A DNA stretch of 64,000 nt. It comes from Methylotenera sp. GTDB lineage: Bacteria; Pseudomonadota; Gammaproteobacteria; Burkholderiales; Methylophilaceae. Shown here in pieces: positions 51,171 through 61,900 of this stretch. Location of the stretch: assembly GCA_021732405.1 (NCBI GenBank), contig JAKFVB010000002.1, positions 33,739 to 97,738 of the forward strand. Direction: 5' to 3'. Within the stretch, counting starts at the first letter, position 1. Each line of letters opens with the position of its first letter. A program made the position numbers and the translations under genes. A model generated the notes under the pieces. It did not search any database and was not told the origin of the DNA. It saw only the letters and a program-made list of their open reading frames with translations.

Positions 51171-53893
51171 TATTGAGCCTCAGCTTTAGTTGATTTTTTA
51201 GTGAAGTGGCTCAAATCACGCATGATTTGCATATTGCTGGTACTTTTTTTATGCAACATCGCGCTTGCATCCTCGCCAATGAGCGCGACATCTTTTCTTG
51301 TGCTCACTTTTTGCATAAAAAATGCTTTGCTATTTACTGGCTGAACAATTTTCACGTCCTGATCGACATAGGCCAATTTATCCCAGTCAGCGATGTAAGT
51401 ATAATCACGGACTTTATCTCCCAATAAATTGAAGCCAATACTGTAATCACTTTCTGGATTCGATACGCCTAAAATTGGCATTAGTGTTGGCACAATGTCA
51501 CTGTGACTGGTTAATCTCGACACAATCTTTGCGGCTTGTTTTGGAGCATAGATCACTAGTGGTGTACGTACTTGCTCATCGACAAATGTTGAGTTATGAC
51601 CCCAAAAGCCATGCTCCATAAACTCTTCACCATGATCACCAACTAAAATCACAATAGTGCTATCAAGTAAGTTTTTCTCATTTAGATAATCAAACACGCG
51701 CTTATATTGGCTATCTAAATGATGCACTGCATTAATGTAGCGATTTTTAATTGGTACAATATCCTGACGGAGTGCCTCTTTGCTTAAGGTGGCATAGTTC
51801 AAATCATCACGATAAGGCTTAGCAATCACACTTTCAGGCGGAAAAAAGTAGCGCGCGTGAGGCGACTCAAAAAACATAAAGGTAAAGAATGGTTTGCTGG
51901 TATCTCGCTTGTCTATAAATTGAAGTAAATCACTTATATTTTTCTGATCGTTCTGCCAAGAAATTTTGCCGTTACGTTGTAAAGCTTGCATTTCGTTCTC
52001 TGGCACTTTTGCAAAAATAGTTCTATCAAATTCAGGATAACTAAATAAGGCGCTGGTAAAAAAGCGCATCTGATAGTCTTGCTTCTGCATCACATCAATA
52101 ATTGCTGCACCCTTCTGCTCTTGTAAAAACTGAAACCAATAACTAGCAGGCATGCCCATAAACATACTAAAAACACCTGCCCGCGTACCATTGCCACCAC
52201 TATAATTTTGAGTAAAACGGGTTGCTTGTTTAGCGAATTGCCAAGTATTTGGCATAACTTTTTCGTTTAGAGTATCTGCTCGCCAGGATTCAGCCGTCAG
52301 CCAAATAATGTTGTAAGGCTTTGCTGGCTTAGTATATTGAATGGGGTTTAGCGGATAATTAAGTTTTCCTTTAATTTTTAGTGAAGTGTCTCTTCTACCT
52401 GTAATCCCCATTGATTTAAATAGACTGCGTGAGGATACTGTTTGATAAAAAGGTACCGCTTGAGCCACCGAAGCAAGGCCATTAGAAGTAAAACGATCAA
52501 ACGCGAATGTCATGTGTAGCGTAATAACCGCTACAAATGCGATCAAAATACCGCGCCAATTGGAGAAAAAATTTAATGAATTTAGTCGGGTTACTATGCG
52601 TGCCTTACTTAAACGAATCGCAAAATAAAGTAAACTGATTTGCATCAAGAAAAAGCCTATTGCAATTGCTGCAAAGCTAGCATCAGTTGCTGCGCTACCG
52701 CCTAAAGACTCTATACCCCCTGGCGTAAACACCAAATTAAGAACAAAACCATTGATATACATGCCGTAAAGTGTGTAAAGCTTAGCATTTGCATAAAAGA
52801 TTAGACTAGTTACACCGGTGGTAATGATGGCAATGGCATAAACAATTTTTTGATATTTATTATTGGGTGAATCTGCTTGCTCGATTTTGACTTTAAGAAG
52901 TTTTTTTGTGAGATGTGTAATGGCGTAAGCTGGTAATAAATAAAATACCCCGTACATCAATAAAGCAACTATTAAAAATGCAAACGTCAGAATGTTTTCT
53001 GTATAAATAGAACTATTCAGGCGCACACTTAAAAATCCATGTAGAGACTCACCATATTTCAATTGGCCATCTCTATATTTGATAGGGTATAAACTAGCCC
53101 CACCACCACCAGAAATAAAATATAGGGGTTCATTTTGATTAACGATGGCTTGTTGGTTGTGGTCATGTCCGCTGATATAAGCATCGATTTTTGCTTCTTT
53201 GAGCGCAGGTAAAATATATTCCTGCATCAGTGCGGTTTCATCCGCATGTTTGCCATAATTTCGAACAGGGTGATGCCCTATCACTATGCGCCAAATAGGT
53301 TGTTTAGTATTTTCTGCAAAGCTTTTCCGAATAAAGTTTGCTTGTGTTTTTAATGATTGAACGTTTGGCTGTGTATCCAAAAACACTACTCTCAATAGTG
53401 GCCTTCCTCCTATGTTCCCCATATCTCTAGTGTAAAATCTTGCTGGCATGCGCCAACGATTTGAACCCAGATGCTGTTCCGAGTAAGCTAATTCATCTTG
53501 AATTTTTTTTAACTTGTCATGATTACCCAGTACTGCATAAAAAGGTACAGCATCTAAAAATCTGCCTGAGTAAACGTTTTCAAAATATGCGTTCCACACC
53601 TTACTCTTTAAGCCCAAGTCTCTGCTTGTATAAAAATTATCGCCTAGAACAGCTACAAAATCTAATTTCTGGTATTTTTCTGCAACTTCTTCCATTGCTT
53701 TGGCAACGCGCCATTGTGCAAAATTCCCTTTCCCCGCATCGTCTAAAGCAAAAAAAGTAATTTCTTTGGATTCATTAATGTCAGAAGGAATGCTTTGATT
53801 TGGCTCTTTAGTAATAAATACAAAACATGCAATTAGAAATAATATAAGCGCAAATACAAAAAGAGAATATTTGATTCGGAGTAAATTTGGCAT
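51170..53893 (-). CDS. Fusion of acid-phosphatase-like phosphoesterase, membrane helices and sulfatase-type transferase
   Basis: The protein has 907 residues. After one membrane helix (about 10-30) comes a purple-acid-phosphatase-like domain (about 45-290) with FALDDAGKG, LGDNFYT, GNHDK, GHHPV and GHDHN. Six or so membrane helices follow (about 295-500). The second enzyme domain (about 525-860) has NIIWLTAESWRAD, GGNGTRAGVF (nucleophile Thr) and GDHGEEFMEHGFWGHN, as in EptA/LTA-synthase-like and DUF3413-type enzymes. Both catalytic domains should be periplasmic. One protein that cleaves and transfers phosphate esters on envelope lipids is a reasonable inference. It is the first gene of a PAP2 and sulfatase operon. 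Confidence 0.82.
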   Translation of the reverse strand: MPNLLRIKYSLFVFALILFLIACFVFITKEPNQSIPSDINESKEITFFALDDAGKGNFAQWRVAKAMEEVAEKYQKLDFVAVLGDNFYTSRDLGLKSKVWNAYFENVYSGRFLDAVPFYAVLGNHDKLKKIQDELAYSEQHLGSNRWRMPARFYTRDMGNIGGRPLLRVVFLDTQPNVQSLKTQANFIRKSFAENTKQPIWRIVIGHHPVRNYGKHADETALMQEYILPALKEAKIDAYISGHDHNQQAIVNQNEPLYFISGGGGASLYPIKYRDGQLKYGESLHGFLSVRLNSSIYTENILTFAFLIVALLMYGVFYLLPAYAITHLTKKLLKVKIEQADSPNNKYQKIVYAIAIITTGVTSLIFYANAKLYTLYGMYINGFVLNLVFTPGGIESLGGSAATDASFAAIAIGFFLMQISLLYFAIRLSKARIVTRLNSLNFFSNWRGILIAFVAVITLHMTFAFDRFTSNGLASVAQAVPFYQTVSSRSLFKSMGITGRRDTSLKIKGKLNYPLNPIQYTKPAKPYNIIWLTAESWRADTLNEKVMPNTWQFAKQATRFTQNYSGGNGTRAGVFSMFMGMPASYWFQFLQEQKGAAIIDVMQKQDYQMRFFTSALFSYPEFDRTIFAKVPENEMQALQRNGKISWQNDQKNISDLLQFIDKRDTSKPFFTFMFFESPHARYFFPPESVIAKPYRDDLNYATLSKEALRQDIVPIKNRYINAVHHLDSQYKRVFDYLNEKNLLDSTIVILVGDHGEEFMEHGFWGHNSTFVDEQVRTPLVIYAPKQAAKIVSRLTSHSDIVPTLMPILGVSNPESDYSIGFNLLGDKVRDYTYIADWDKLAYVDQDVKIVQPVNSKAFFMQKVSTRKDVALIGEDASAMLHKKSTSNMQIMRDLSHFTKKSTKAEAQ

Positions 53894-54000
53894 AAATATA
53901 GATTCATCAATGATAATTTATCTCAATTTATGCAACTAACATGCCTACGACATAACATATTGTTTTTAATGAATAAATTTAGCTTCCTATTAAACTACTA

Positions 54001-54064
54001 GCAAATTTCATGCAAAATATGCATACATCTATGCATTTACTGATACATTTCTTGCAAAATTTGC
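54001..54064. repeat. Nested inverted repeats in the gap before the fusion gene
   Basis: GCAAATTT (54001-54008) pairs with AAATTTGC (54057-54064). Inside, ATGCATA (54019-54025) pairs with TATGCAT (54030-54036). The gap of about 270 bases between the kinase end and the fusion gene is AT-rich and otherwise holds nothing recognisable. It may be a terminator-like structure or a regulator site. Confidence 0.4.
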
Positions 54065-54164
54065 GTACTCATGGCTAATTTGATTAATAACGGATGATAT
54101 TTTTGCGTACTAAAGTTAAATCCATAGCTCAGCAAATGCTTTAAATCTTTAGTATTGAATTGAA

Positions 54165-55511
54165 TTAAGCATTAAGCGCATTCTTATGCGCAAAATAAAC
54201 TCTAAATGAAAGTCCAGGATCAAGATTTGACAACTGAATATATGCGCCATGCTGTGTTGCAATTTCTTTAACGATAGAGAGCCCCAGACCTGATCCATCA
54301 ATATTTTGATTATCCCCTCTATAAAACCGTTCAAATACTCGCTCAAGTTCGTGAGTGGCTATTCCCACACCAGAGTCATTTACCTCCAGAATAATATTTT
54401 GTGAATCTGAAAACAAAGAAATATCTACTTTTCCATTAATTGGTGTGTAGCGAATTGCATTGTCAACGATATTGTTAATGAGTATCGCTATATTCTGAGG
54501 AACTCCTGATATCACGAACACTTCTGAAGTGTTTAGTCCTAAGTCAATACACTTTTCATGTGCCAAAGGCAACAAACCCTCAATACTTTCCTTTATCAGG
54601 TTTAGCATATTGATAGACTGGTTTTCCTTGGCCTGACTATTTGGTTCAATACGCGCTAATGTCAGTAATTGACTAACTAGTTGCTCTGATCGATTTATAC
54701 CGGTTTTCAGATTCTGGATAGCAACTTCTCGCTCCGCATCTGAACTAGACTGCTCAATTAAAGTAAGTTGTAATTTCAGCGCAGTGATTGGTGTGCGTAA
54801 TTCATGGGCAGCATCTGAAGTAAACCGCTTTAATACTCCCACCATGTCAGATACTTTAGCCATGAATATATTCAGTGAATGTACTAAAGGCTTAATCTCT
54901 GTTGGTATCTTATCGTCTGAAAATGGTTTTAAATTTAAGCTCTCTCTGTGCTTAATTTCAGCGGACAATGCTGATAGAGGGGAAAGGGCTTTTCTGATTG
55001 CGTAAAAAATTAATATGACCAAAACAGGAATGAATAAGAGCTGCGAGAGCATTAAACTGATGGCAGTATCTTTAATGGTTTTTTTTCTTAATTTTAAAGA
55101 CTGAGCTACTTGAATGGTTTCTTGATTCACTTTAACTGCAAAAAATCGCCATTGATTATTCTGGTATTTTTGCGTCGAAAGACCTGCCACAGAAGGATGT
55201 GGTACTTTAGCTTGCGGATGAGAGACATATAGCACTGCGCCGTCTTTAGTTATTACGCGCACATACAACTCCTCTTCACTTTTTATCTTAAGGCCCGTAC
55301 CAACTTGATTATTACTGTAGAGATGAGTGACATCTTCAATTGCAAGATGCTGTGCAGCAATTGCGCTAGCTACTTGTTGTAAATTAGCATCGTACAATTC
55401 ATTAAGTTCTTCTTTACTGACCCAATAAGATGCATAACTTATCAGGGCGTATATCACCAGAATCGCCAGTGTGATATAGATCAGCAAAAAGCGTTTAATG
55501 GAATAACTCAT
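54165..55511 (-). CDS. PmrB/QseC-like sensor histidine kinase
   Basis: The protein has 448 residues. The N-terminal helix (FLLIYITLAILVIYALISYAS) and a periplasmic domain of about 120 residues are followed by a second helix (LLFIPVLVILIFYAI). A linker with SAEIKHRESLNLKPF, DAAHELRTPITAL (phosphoryl His), NNIVDNAIRYTP (N box), VNDSGVGIA and GSGLGLSIV then follow. This is the QseC/PmrB arrangement. It overlaps its response regulator gene upstream by 4 bases. The signal could be metal or envelope stress. The neighbouring pump and envelope genes make either plausible. Confidence 0.9.
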   Translation of the reverse strand: MSYSIKRFLLIYITLAILVIYALISYASYWVSKEELNELYDANLQQVASAIAAQHLAIEDVTHLYSNNQVGTGLKIKSEEELYVRVITKDGAVLYVSHPQAKVPHPSVAGLSTQKYQNNQWRFFAVKVNQETIQVAQSLKLRKKTIKDTAISLMLSQLLFIPVLVILIFYAIRKALSPLSALSAEIKHRESLNLKPFSDDKIPTEIKPLVHSLNIFMAKVSDMVGVLKRFTSDAAHELRTPITALKLQLTLIEQSSSDAEREVAIQNLKTGINRSEQLVSQLLTLARIEPNSQAKENQSINMLNLIKESIEGLLPLAHEKCIDLGLNTSEVFVISGVPQNIAILINNIVDNAIRYTPINGKVDISLFSDSQNIILEVNDSGVGIATHELERVFERFYRGDNQNIDGSGLGLSIVKEIATQHGAYIQLSNLDPGLSFRVYFAHKNALNA

Positions 55512-56173
55512 GTATTGGCTTTCAGTTTAGGGAAGGTGTAACCAACACCTCTTACATTTAAAATTATCTCAGCGCCAAATTTTCGTCTAATGGTATGAAT
55601 ATGTACTTCTACGGCATTACTCTCTACCTCTTCATCCCAAGCATAAATTTTTTCCTCTAAATGGCTTCTTGAGTAAATCACTCCTGGGTTTTCTAGTAGC
55701 GTTTGCATAATACTAAAGGCTTTGACTGAAAGCCTTTCAGCCACACCTCGATAACTTAATGTATAAGTGGCTGGGTTTAGACTGGCATCGCCATAGGTAA
55801 TCAAAGGGTTAGTGCGGTCTTGTTTTCGTCTAGTCAGGACGCGGATTCTTGCCTCTAACTCTTCTAGAGCAAATGGCTTTAATAGATAATCATCAGCACC
55901 ACAATCAAGACCTTTCACACGACCCTCAACACTATCGCGTGCTGTAATAATCAATACTGGTATCGTCACACCTTTTTCACGTAATTGAATCAAGTATTCG
56001 AGCCCAGAACGTTTGGGCAAGCCAAGATCTAGTAAGATTAAATCATATGCCTCTAGGGTTAAGGTCTGCTCTGCTGCAAAGGTATCTGTGACCCAATTCA
56101 CAGCATGACTTTTCAAAGCCTTTTGTAGGCTCTGGCCAATCATTTCGTCATCCTCAACCAATAGTATTCGCAC
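55508..56173 (-). CDS. PmrA/QseB-like OmpR-family response regulator
   Basis: The protein has 221 residues. The receiver domain has VEDDEMIG and LILLDLGLPKRSG (phosphorylated Asp about 51). KPFALEELEARI is the last receiver part, and the winged helix has SVKAFSIMQTLLENPGVIYSRSHLEEKIY and VEVHIHTIRRKFGAE. The match to PmrA/QseB regulators is good. The start lies 166 bases from the divergent pump operon, with a PmrA-box-like palindrome between them. Confidence 0.9.
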   Translation of the reverse strand: MRILLVEDDEMIGQSLQKALKSHAVNWVTDTFAAEQTLTLEAYDLILLDLGLPKRSGLEYLIQLREKGVTIPVLIITARDSVEGRVKGLDCGADDYLLKPFALEELEARIRVLTRRKQDRTNPLITYGDASLNPATYTLSYRGVAERLSVKAFSIMQTLLENPGVIYSRSHLEEKIYAWDEEVESNAVEVHIHTIRRKFGAEIILNVRGVGYTFPKLKANT

Positions 56174-56240
56174 GATTAGTCCTTTTACTTTTTAAAACTA
56201 CAACTGCTGATATGCATATAACCTTATTTTGTCACGCAAT

Positions 56241-56291
56241 ACTTAATGGAAACTTAAAGAAATAACTTCATCTGTTAAGTTTCCATTAAGT
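56241..56291. promoter_or_regulatory. Perfect 17-bp inverted repeat with PmrA-box-like half-sites
   Basis: ACTTAATGGAAACTTAA (56241-56257) is exactly inverted as TTAAGTTTCCATTAAGT (56275-56291), with a 17-base spacer. Each arm contains CTTAAT, five bases, CTTAA, close to the PmrA box (YTTAAK, five bases, YTTAAK). It lies between the divergent regulator and pump genes, so it probably controls both. Confidence 0.7.
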
Positions 56292-56339
56292 TTAAGCCAT
56301 TAAAGTGCACACAACTTTATTAAAGTATCCGATGCACTT

Positions 56340-57671
56340 ATGCCATTCAAGTTGATCAATTGCTTTGTTTTACTAGCCACTGTTGCAGCAATCAGTGGCT
56401 GTCAAGCCATTCCTAACACTATTGATAAACCAGGCGTGTTTCAAAAGATAGTTGCTTACGATCAGCAACTATCTAGCAACACTGTTGATGATATAGAGCG
56501 CATAGAAGCCAAACTTAAAGAAAAAACCACGCTAACAGAAGATGATGCGGTGCTGTATGCACTAAATAATAATGCAAATTTTAAGGCGTTATTGATAGAC
56601 CTCAAACTAGCAAAAGCAGATTTAGTAAATGCAGGTTTATTGCCAAACCCTGAATTGCTGTTTGCATTTGGCGTGTCTAATAAACCATACCGCTATGCGA
56701 TTGATTTACCGATAGAGGCTTTATGGCTACGCCCTATAAGATTGCGCAATATGAAGCATGAAGCCGATGCTGTAGCACACCGTCTTACACAGTCAGGCCT
56801 CAATCTCATTAAAGATGTACGTATCATCTATGCACAAACGGTTTTAGCGCAAGAGCAATTAAAGGTGGCTGAGTCATCCTACCAATTGCGCAATAATATT
56901 TATACACTCTCACAGAAGCGCCTCGAAGCAGGTGATATCAATGGTAAAGATATTTTGCTGGCGCAGAATGATGCCGCTATTGCCAAGCGTGATTGGGAAC
57001 TTGCGCATTATGATGTAAAAATCAAAAAGCAAAGTTTTCTTAATGCGTTGGGTATTGGGCAAAAATATCAAGATATTGCGTTAGCCCCTAATCTCATTCC
57101 TCCTTGCAATATAAATGAAGTGGATCAGCTAGTAACCCAATCGCTTGAACAGCGCCCAGATATCTTGTCTGCAAAATATTCAATCAATGCTTCAAAAGAG
57201 AAAATCAAATTATCAAAATTAAACTGGCTCAAGTTTACAGCCACTGCCGATGCGACCAGCGGGACTCAGAGTGGTCACACGCTTGGTCCTTCGATTAGAT
57301 CAACCATTCCCATTGCCAATCAAAACCAAGGTGCTATCAGTAGAGCAGAAGCTGAGCTGGAAAAGGCGGAATTCAGTCTGGAAGCATTGAAACAGCAGGC
57401 ATTGCTAGAGACAAAGACTGCAAATCTCCAATATCAGCAATCTTGCCGGGACTGGCATGTATTACAAGAGACTCTGATGCCAAATGTGCAGCAAATGGTT
57501 CATTTAACAGAACGCTCCTATCAAAAAGGCGACATTGCTTATTTGCAAACGCTGGAGGCAAATCGCCAGTTCGTGGATACACAAATGAGGGAAGTTCAGC
57601 TGAAAGCAGACCTTATAGCCAAGTATGCAGAATTGATGCGCAACAGCAGCAAAAAAGTTGATGCTAAATAA
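56340..57671 (+). CDS. Outer-membrane lipoprotein of the second RND pump (TolC/CzcC-like)
   Basis: A 443-residue protein with lipobox ISGC at about residue 21 (VAAISGCQAIPNT), so it is a lipoprotein. Long helical repeats follow: LTEDDAVLYALNNNANFKALLIDLKLAKADLVNAGLLPNPELLFAFG, the conserved pattern of CzcC/CusC-type factors, and later GPSIRSTIPIANQNQGA with SYQKGDIAYLQTLEANRQ. It forms the outer channel for the adaptor and RND genes that follow, whose start overlaps its end by 11 bases. The palindrome at 56241-56291 lies just upstream. Confidence 0.88.
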   Translation: MPFKLINCFVLLATVAAISGCQAIPNTIDKPGVFQKIVAYDQQLSSNTVDDIERIEAKLKEKTTLTEDDAVLYALNNNANFKALLIDLKLAKADLVNAGLLPNPELLFAFGVSNKPYRYAIDLPIEALWLRPIRLRNMKHEADAVAHRLTQSGLNLIKDVRIIYAQTVLAQEQLKVAESSYQLRNNIYTLSQKRLEAGDINGKDILLAQNDAAIAKRDWELAHYDVKIKKQSFLNALGIGQKYQDIALAPNLIPPCNINEVDQLVTQSLEQRPDILSAKYSINASKEKIKLSKLNWLKFTATADATSGTQSGHTLGPSIRSTIPIANQNQGAISRAEAELEKAEFSLEALKQQALLETKTANLQYQQSCRDWHVLQETLMPNVQQMVHLTERSYQKGDIAYLQTLEANRQFVDTQMREVQLKADLIAKYAELMRNSSKKVDAK

Positions 57672-58965
57672 TAGAAACCAGAATATGAAAACTAGAAAAA
57701 TGACACTCAGTACCATGAATAATAGACAATCAATATCGCCATTAGCAATTACAAAGAAGCGAATTTGGTTTGCAACAGTGCTCATAACGCTCACTGTTTT
57801 ATTCATTTCAATAAAGCTTTCGGCAAAACTCGATGAGACAATTAAAACACCCAACGAACCTACTCAGAACGTTGTGCAAGAAAATGCATTAAATACGGTC
57901 TACCTTAGTGAGGATTCATATCGCAAATTAGACATTCAAATTGCGACTATTAAACGTGAAGAGTTAGTTGCAAGTAAAACATATGGGGGTGATGTCGTCA
58001 TACCTGCTGGTGGATTAGTCAGTGTTTCAGCGCCAATTTCTGGTAAGTTAATCTCTCTCGATAAAAACCTATTAAAACCAGGTGAACGGGTAAAATCAGG
58101 TCAATTACTGTATCGGATCCAGCCGATTATTTCCGCAGACGCTCGTGCCAATTTAGTGAACGCTCTAGCGGATGCAGATAGTTTAGTAAACGTTACAAAA
58201 TCTCAGGTTGACGCCACTCAAATAGCACTTAATCGTGCTAAAAAATTGCTAGAAGACCTTGTAGGCAGTCAACGCAGTGTTGATGAAGCAAATGCTGCTC
58301 ATGAAATTGCACTTAGAAACTTAGAGGCTGCGCATGTAAAGCGAAACGCACTTCATCAAGTGGTCAATTTAGGCACAGTTGAGCCTTTAGACATCAAATC
58401 ACCACAAGCGGGGATTGTCAGTAATATATTTGCTGTCAGTGATCAATTAGTGTCAGCAGGCAATCCCATTATAGAGATTTCTACGCTCACATCACTATGG
58501 GTGCGCGTGCCTATTCCAGCAGGTGATTTAGAAACGATAGATCAACAGGCTGATGCTAAAATCCAGTCATTATCAGCCACATCAAAAACAGAATATCTAC
58601 TTGCAAATCCCGTTAAGGCTCCACCAACGGCAGATCCGCTTACAAGTTCTACACACCTCTACTATGCGATTCAAAATAACCAGTCAGCGTTAAGACCTAT
58701 GCAGCGCGTATCTGTCACGCTTAATACGCAGAGTAAATCTAGTAAAGCTTTAACGCTTCCATGGTCCGCTGTTGTAATCGATATTTATGGCGGCAGTTGG
58801 GTTTACACACAGCAATCTAAAAATCTCTATGCGCGCAAAAGGGTATTTTTAGATTATGTAAGTGGCAGCCAAGCCATTATCACGGATGGTCCGCCAGAAG
58901 GCTCTAAGATTGTGGTGAATGGCGCGCTAGAGCTATTCGGTGTTGAAACTGGCTTCGCCCACTAA
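57661..58965 (+). CDS. Periplasmic adaptor of the second RND pump
   Basis: A protein of about 434 residues. The ATG at 57661 overlaps the previous gene. An ATG at 57685 is an alternative, with no clear ribosome-binding site to decide. One N-terminal helix (IWFATVLITLTVLFISIKL) is followed by VSAPISGKLISLDKNLLKPGERVKSGQLLYRIQP (barrel-sandwich), a short hairpin and LDIKSPQAGIVSNIFAV. MQRVSVTLNTQ and the C-terminal end are typical of the CusB/CzcB families. It has no long His-rich leader, unlike the czcB product at 22761-24359. It links the pump to the outer channel. Confidence 0.85.
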   Translation: MLNNRNQNMKTRKMTLSTMNNRQSISPLAITKKRIWFATVLITLTVLFISIKLSAKLDETIKTPNEPTQNVVQENALNTVYLSEDSYRKLDIQIATIKREELVASKTYGGDVVIPAGGLVSVSAPISGKLISLDKNLLKPGERVKSGQLLYRIQPIISADARANLVNALADADSLVNVTKSQVDATQIALNRAKKLLEDLVGSQRSVDEANAAHEIALRNLEAAHVKRNALHQVVNLGTVEPLDIKSPQAGIVSNIFAVSDQLVSAGNPIIEISTLTSLWVRVPIPAGDLETIDQQADAKIQSLSATSKTEYLLANPVKAPPTADPLTSSTHLYYAIQNNQSALRPMQRVSVTLNTQSKSSKALTLPWSAVVIDIYGGSWVYTQQSKNLYARKRVFLDYVSGSQAIITDGPPEGSKIVVNGALELFGVETGFAH

Positions 58966-58981
58966 TCACATAGGCTTAAAT

Positions 58982-61900
58982 ATGTTAAAAAAACTCATTT
59001 ATGCTGCAGTGAGCGGTCGTTTTGCTGTGCTGTTTATTTCGTTAATGCTTATTGTGGTTGGATTAAATACCATCCGGCAAGCACCATTAGACGTATTCCC
59101 TGAATTTGCGCCTATTAAAGTAGAAATTCAAACAGAAGCGCCAGGGCTGTCAACTGAAGAAACAGAACAATTAATTAGCATGCCACTAGAGCAGGCTTTG
59201 AATGGTACCCCTCAACTTAAAACACTTCGTTCAAAATCGGTATTGGGTTTATCTTCTGTAGTTTTATTGTTTGAAGAAGGTACTAATCTCTTTCAAGCAA
59301 GGCAGTATGTGCAGGAACGCTTAAGTCTAGCCGCTAGCCGGCTGCCTATTGTGGCAAAACCACCTGTGATGATGCCGCCATTATCATCTCTATCACGCGT
59401 TTTAAAAGTCGGGGTTACCTCTAAAACACTCTCCCAAATGGATATCAGCACATTAACAATGTGGACGATACGACCTCGCTTAATGTCAGTTCAAGGTGTT
59501 GCAAACGTAGCTGTTTGGGGGCAACGCGATAAGCAGTTGCAAATACTCATTAATCCAGAACGATTACGTGCTAGGGGAGTAACACTACAGCAGGTAATGA
59601 CAGCTTCAGGGAATGCGGCCAGCATTGAGTCTGGCGGCTTTGTCGATACACCAAATCAGCGCATTGCTATACGGCATAAAAACTTAACCACAAAACCTGA
59701 TGAGCTAGCAAATACAGTGGTTGAATTTAAAAACGGTGCACCGATTCGTTTGGGTGATGTTGCCGATATTAAGATTGGTACGCCTCCAGCTATTGGAGAT
59801 GCCGTCATTAATCGTGGTGATGGCCTGTTATTAATTGTAGAAAAGCATCCCAATGCCAATACGATTGAAGTTACTAAAAATGTAGAAGCTGCAATCGCAG
59901 AATTAAAACCTGCACTTAAAAGTCTGGAGATTGATTCCACAATTTTTAGGCCAGCCACTTTTATTGAGCGTGCGATTGATAATTTACAACATGCACTGCT
60001 ACTGGGTGCGCTGTTGGTTGCGCTTATTCTCATGGTATTTTTACGCAACAAACGTGCCGCGCTAATCAGCATTTGTGCTATTCCACTCTCGCTTATTAGT
60101 GCTGTGTTAGTGCTTACCGCCTTTAATGTCAGCATGAATACCATGGTGATTGCCGGTTTAGTGATTGCGCTTGGCGAGGTGGTAGACGATGCGATTATTG
60201 ATGTAGAAAATATCATCCGTCGGTTAAAGTTAAATAATCTTTTAGAGAAACCCCTATCTAAGATAAGCGTTATTGTGAGTGCATCACTTGAAGTACGTAG
60301 TGCGGTGGTGTATGCCACGATGATCGTGATGGTGGTTTTCCTGCCAGTATTCTTTTTAGAGGGCATTGCAGGTGCTTTCTTTAAACCGCTAGCTACTGCC
60401 TACTTATTCGCCATTTTAGCTTCTTTGATTGTGGCATTAGTGGTGACGCCAGCATTATCTTTTATGTTACTGAACGCTGAAGATGAAGAAAAAGAGATCG
60501 CTATTGTTCGCTGGCTACACACCAAATATGCCACATTATTAGATTCTGTTCTTGCTAAGCCCAAAAAATTATTTATTACTACAGCAATAGCATTTGTTAC
60601 AACAGGTTTGGGTTCATTGTTTCTAGGTTCTGAGTTCTTACCTGAGTTTAAAGAAACCGATTTCTTGATGCATTTTTTGGAACGTCCAGGCGCATCAATT
60701 GAACAAATGAAGAAAATGAGTATTCGGGCGAGCCATGATTTATTAGCCATTCCGGGTGTGAGAAATTTTGGGGCGCATATTGGCCGTGCAGAGGCAGCAG
60801 ATGAAGTGGTTGGCCCTAACTTCACTGAGTTATGGGTCAGTATTGATCCCAATGTAAATTACGAGAAAACAGTAAACGCCATTCAACAAACCATGCAAGG
60901 CTACTCAGGTATTTTTACTGATGTTCAAACTTACCTAAAGGAGCGCAGCAAAGAAGTGTTGTCAGGCACAAGCTCCAGTATTGTAGTGCGTCTATACGGT
61001 ACAGATTTAGCAATATTGAGACAGCAAGCAGAAGAGATTAAAAAGGTGATGCAGTCGGTAGATGGTATTGCCGATTTGAAGGTTGAGCCACAAGTACTAA
61101 TCCCTCAAATTGAAATACGCCTCAAACAAGAAACTGCACAACGCTACGGCATCAATACCAATGATATCCGTAAGGTGACGAGTGCGGTGCTTAAAGGCAC
61201 AAAAGTGGGTGAGGTATATGAAGCACAGCAGAAAGTGGATGTGGTTGTGATTGGGAGCCCAGAAACTAAATTAGATCTACATGCTATTCAACAACTACCG
61301 ATAGATTCAGTGTTTGGCCCGCAACTTAGAATCAAAGATGTGGCAGATGTTTACTTTGTTGGTATGCCGAATGAGATAAAGCGCGAAGCTGTTTCGAGAC
61401 GTATTGATATTGTTGCCAATGCCAAAAACCGTGACTTAGGTTCTGTGGCAACTGAAGTCGAAAGCAAAGTATCCGAGATGGGCTTTCCTACTGGTTATTA
61501 CCCACAGTTTTTAGGTGAGCATACTGCACAAAAAGCGGCTACCCAAAAATTAATGGGCTTAACAATGTTGATGATTTTAGCGATAGTCTTGATTGTGTAT
61601 GTAGATTTTAAATCGTATCAACACACATTGATATTTTTGGCCTCACTACCATTTGCACTTTTGGGCGGTGTTGTTGGCGTATTTTTATCAGGTGGCATTA
61701 TTTCTCTCGGCTCTATTGTAGGTTTTATTGCCGTATTGGGCATTGCCGCCAGAAACGGAATTCTATTGATAAGCCACTACCGATATTTAATCAGTACTGA
61801 AGGATACAAGCATGGCCTAGACGTTGTTAAGAAGGGCTCAGAGGAGCGTCTTGTGCCTATCCTGATGACCGCATTAGCTACATCACTTGCTCTAATGCCG

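Noticed and set aside
58940-58981. Upstream ATG for the second RND pump
   Set aside because: It overlaps the adaptor gene and adds residues that do not resemble the RND N-terminus; the ATG at 58982 gives the usual start.
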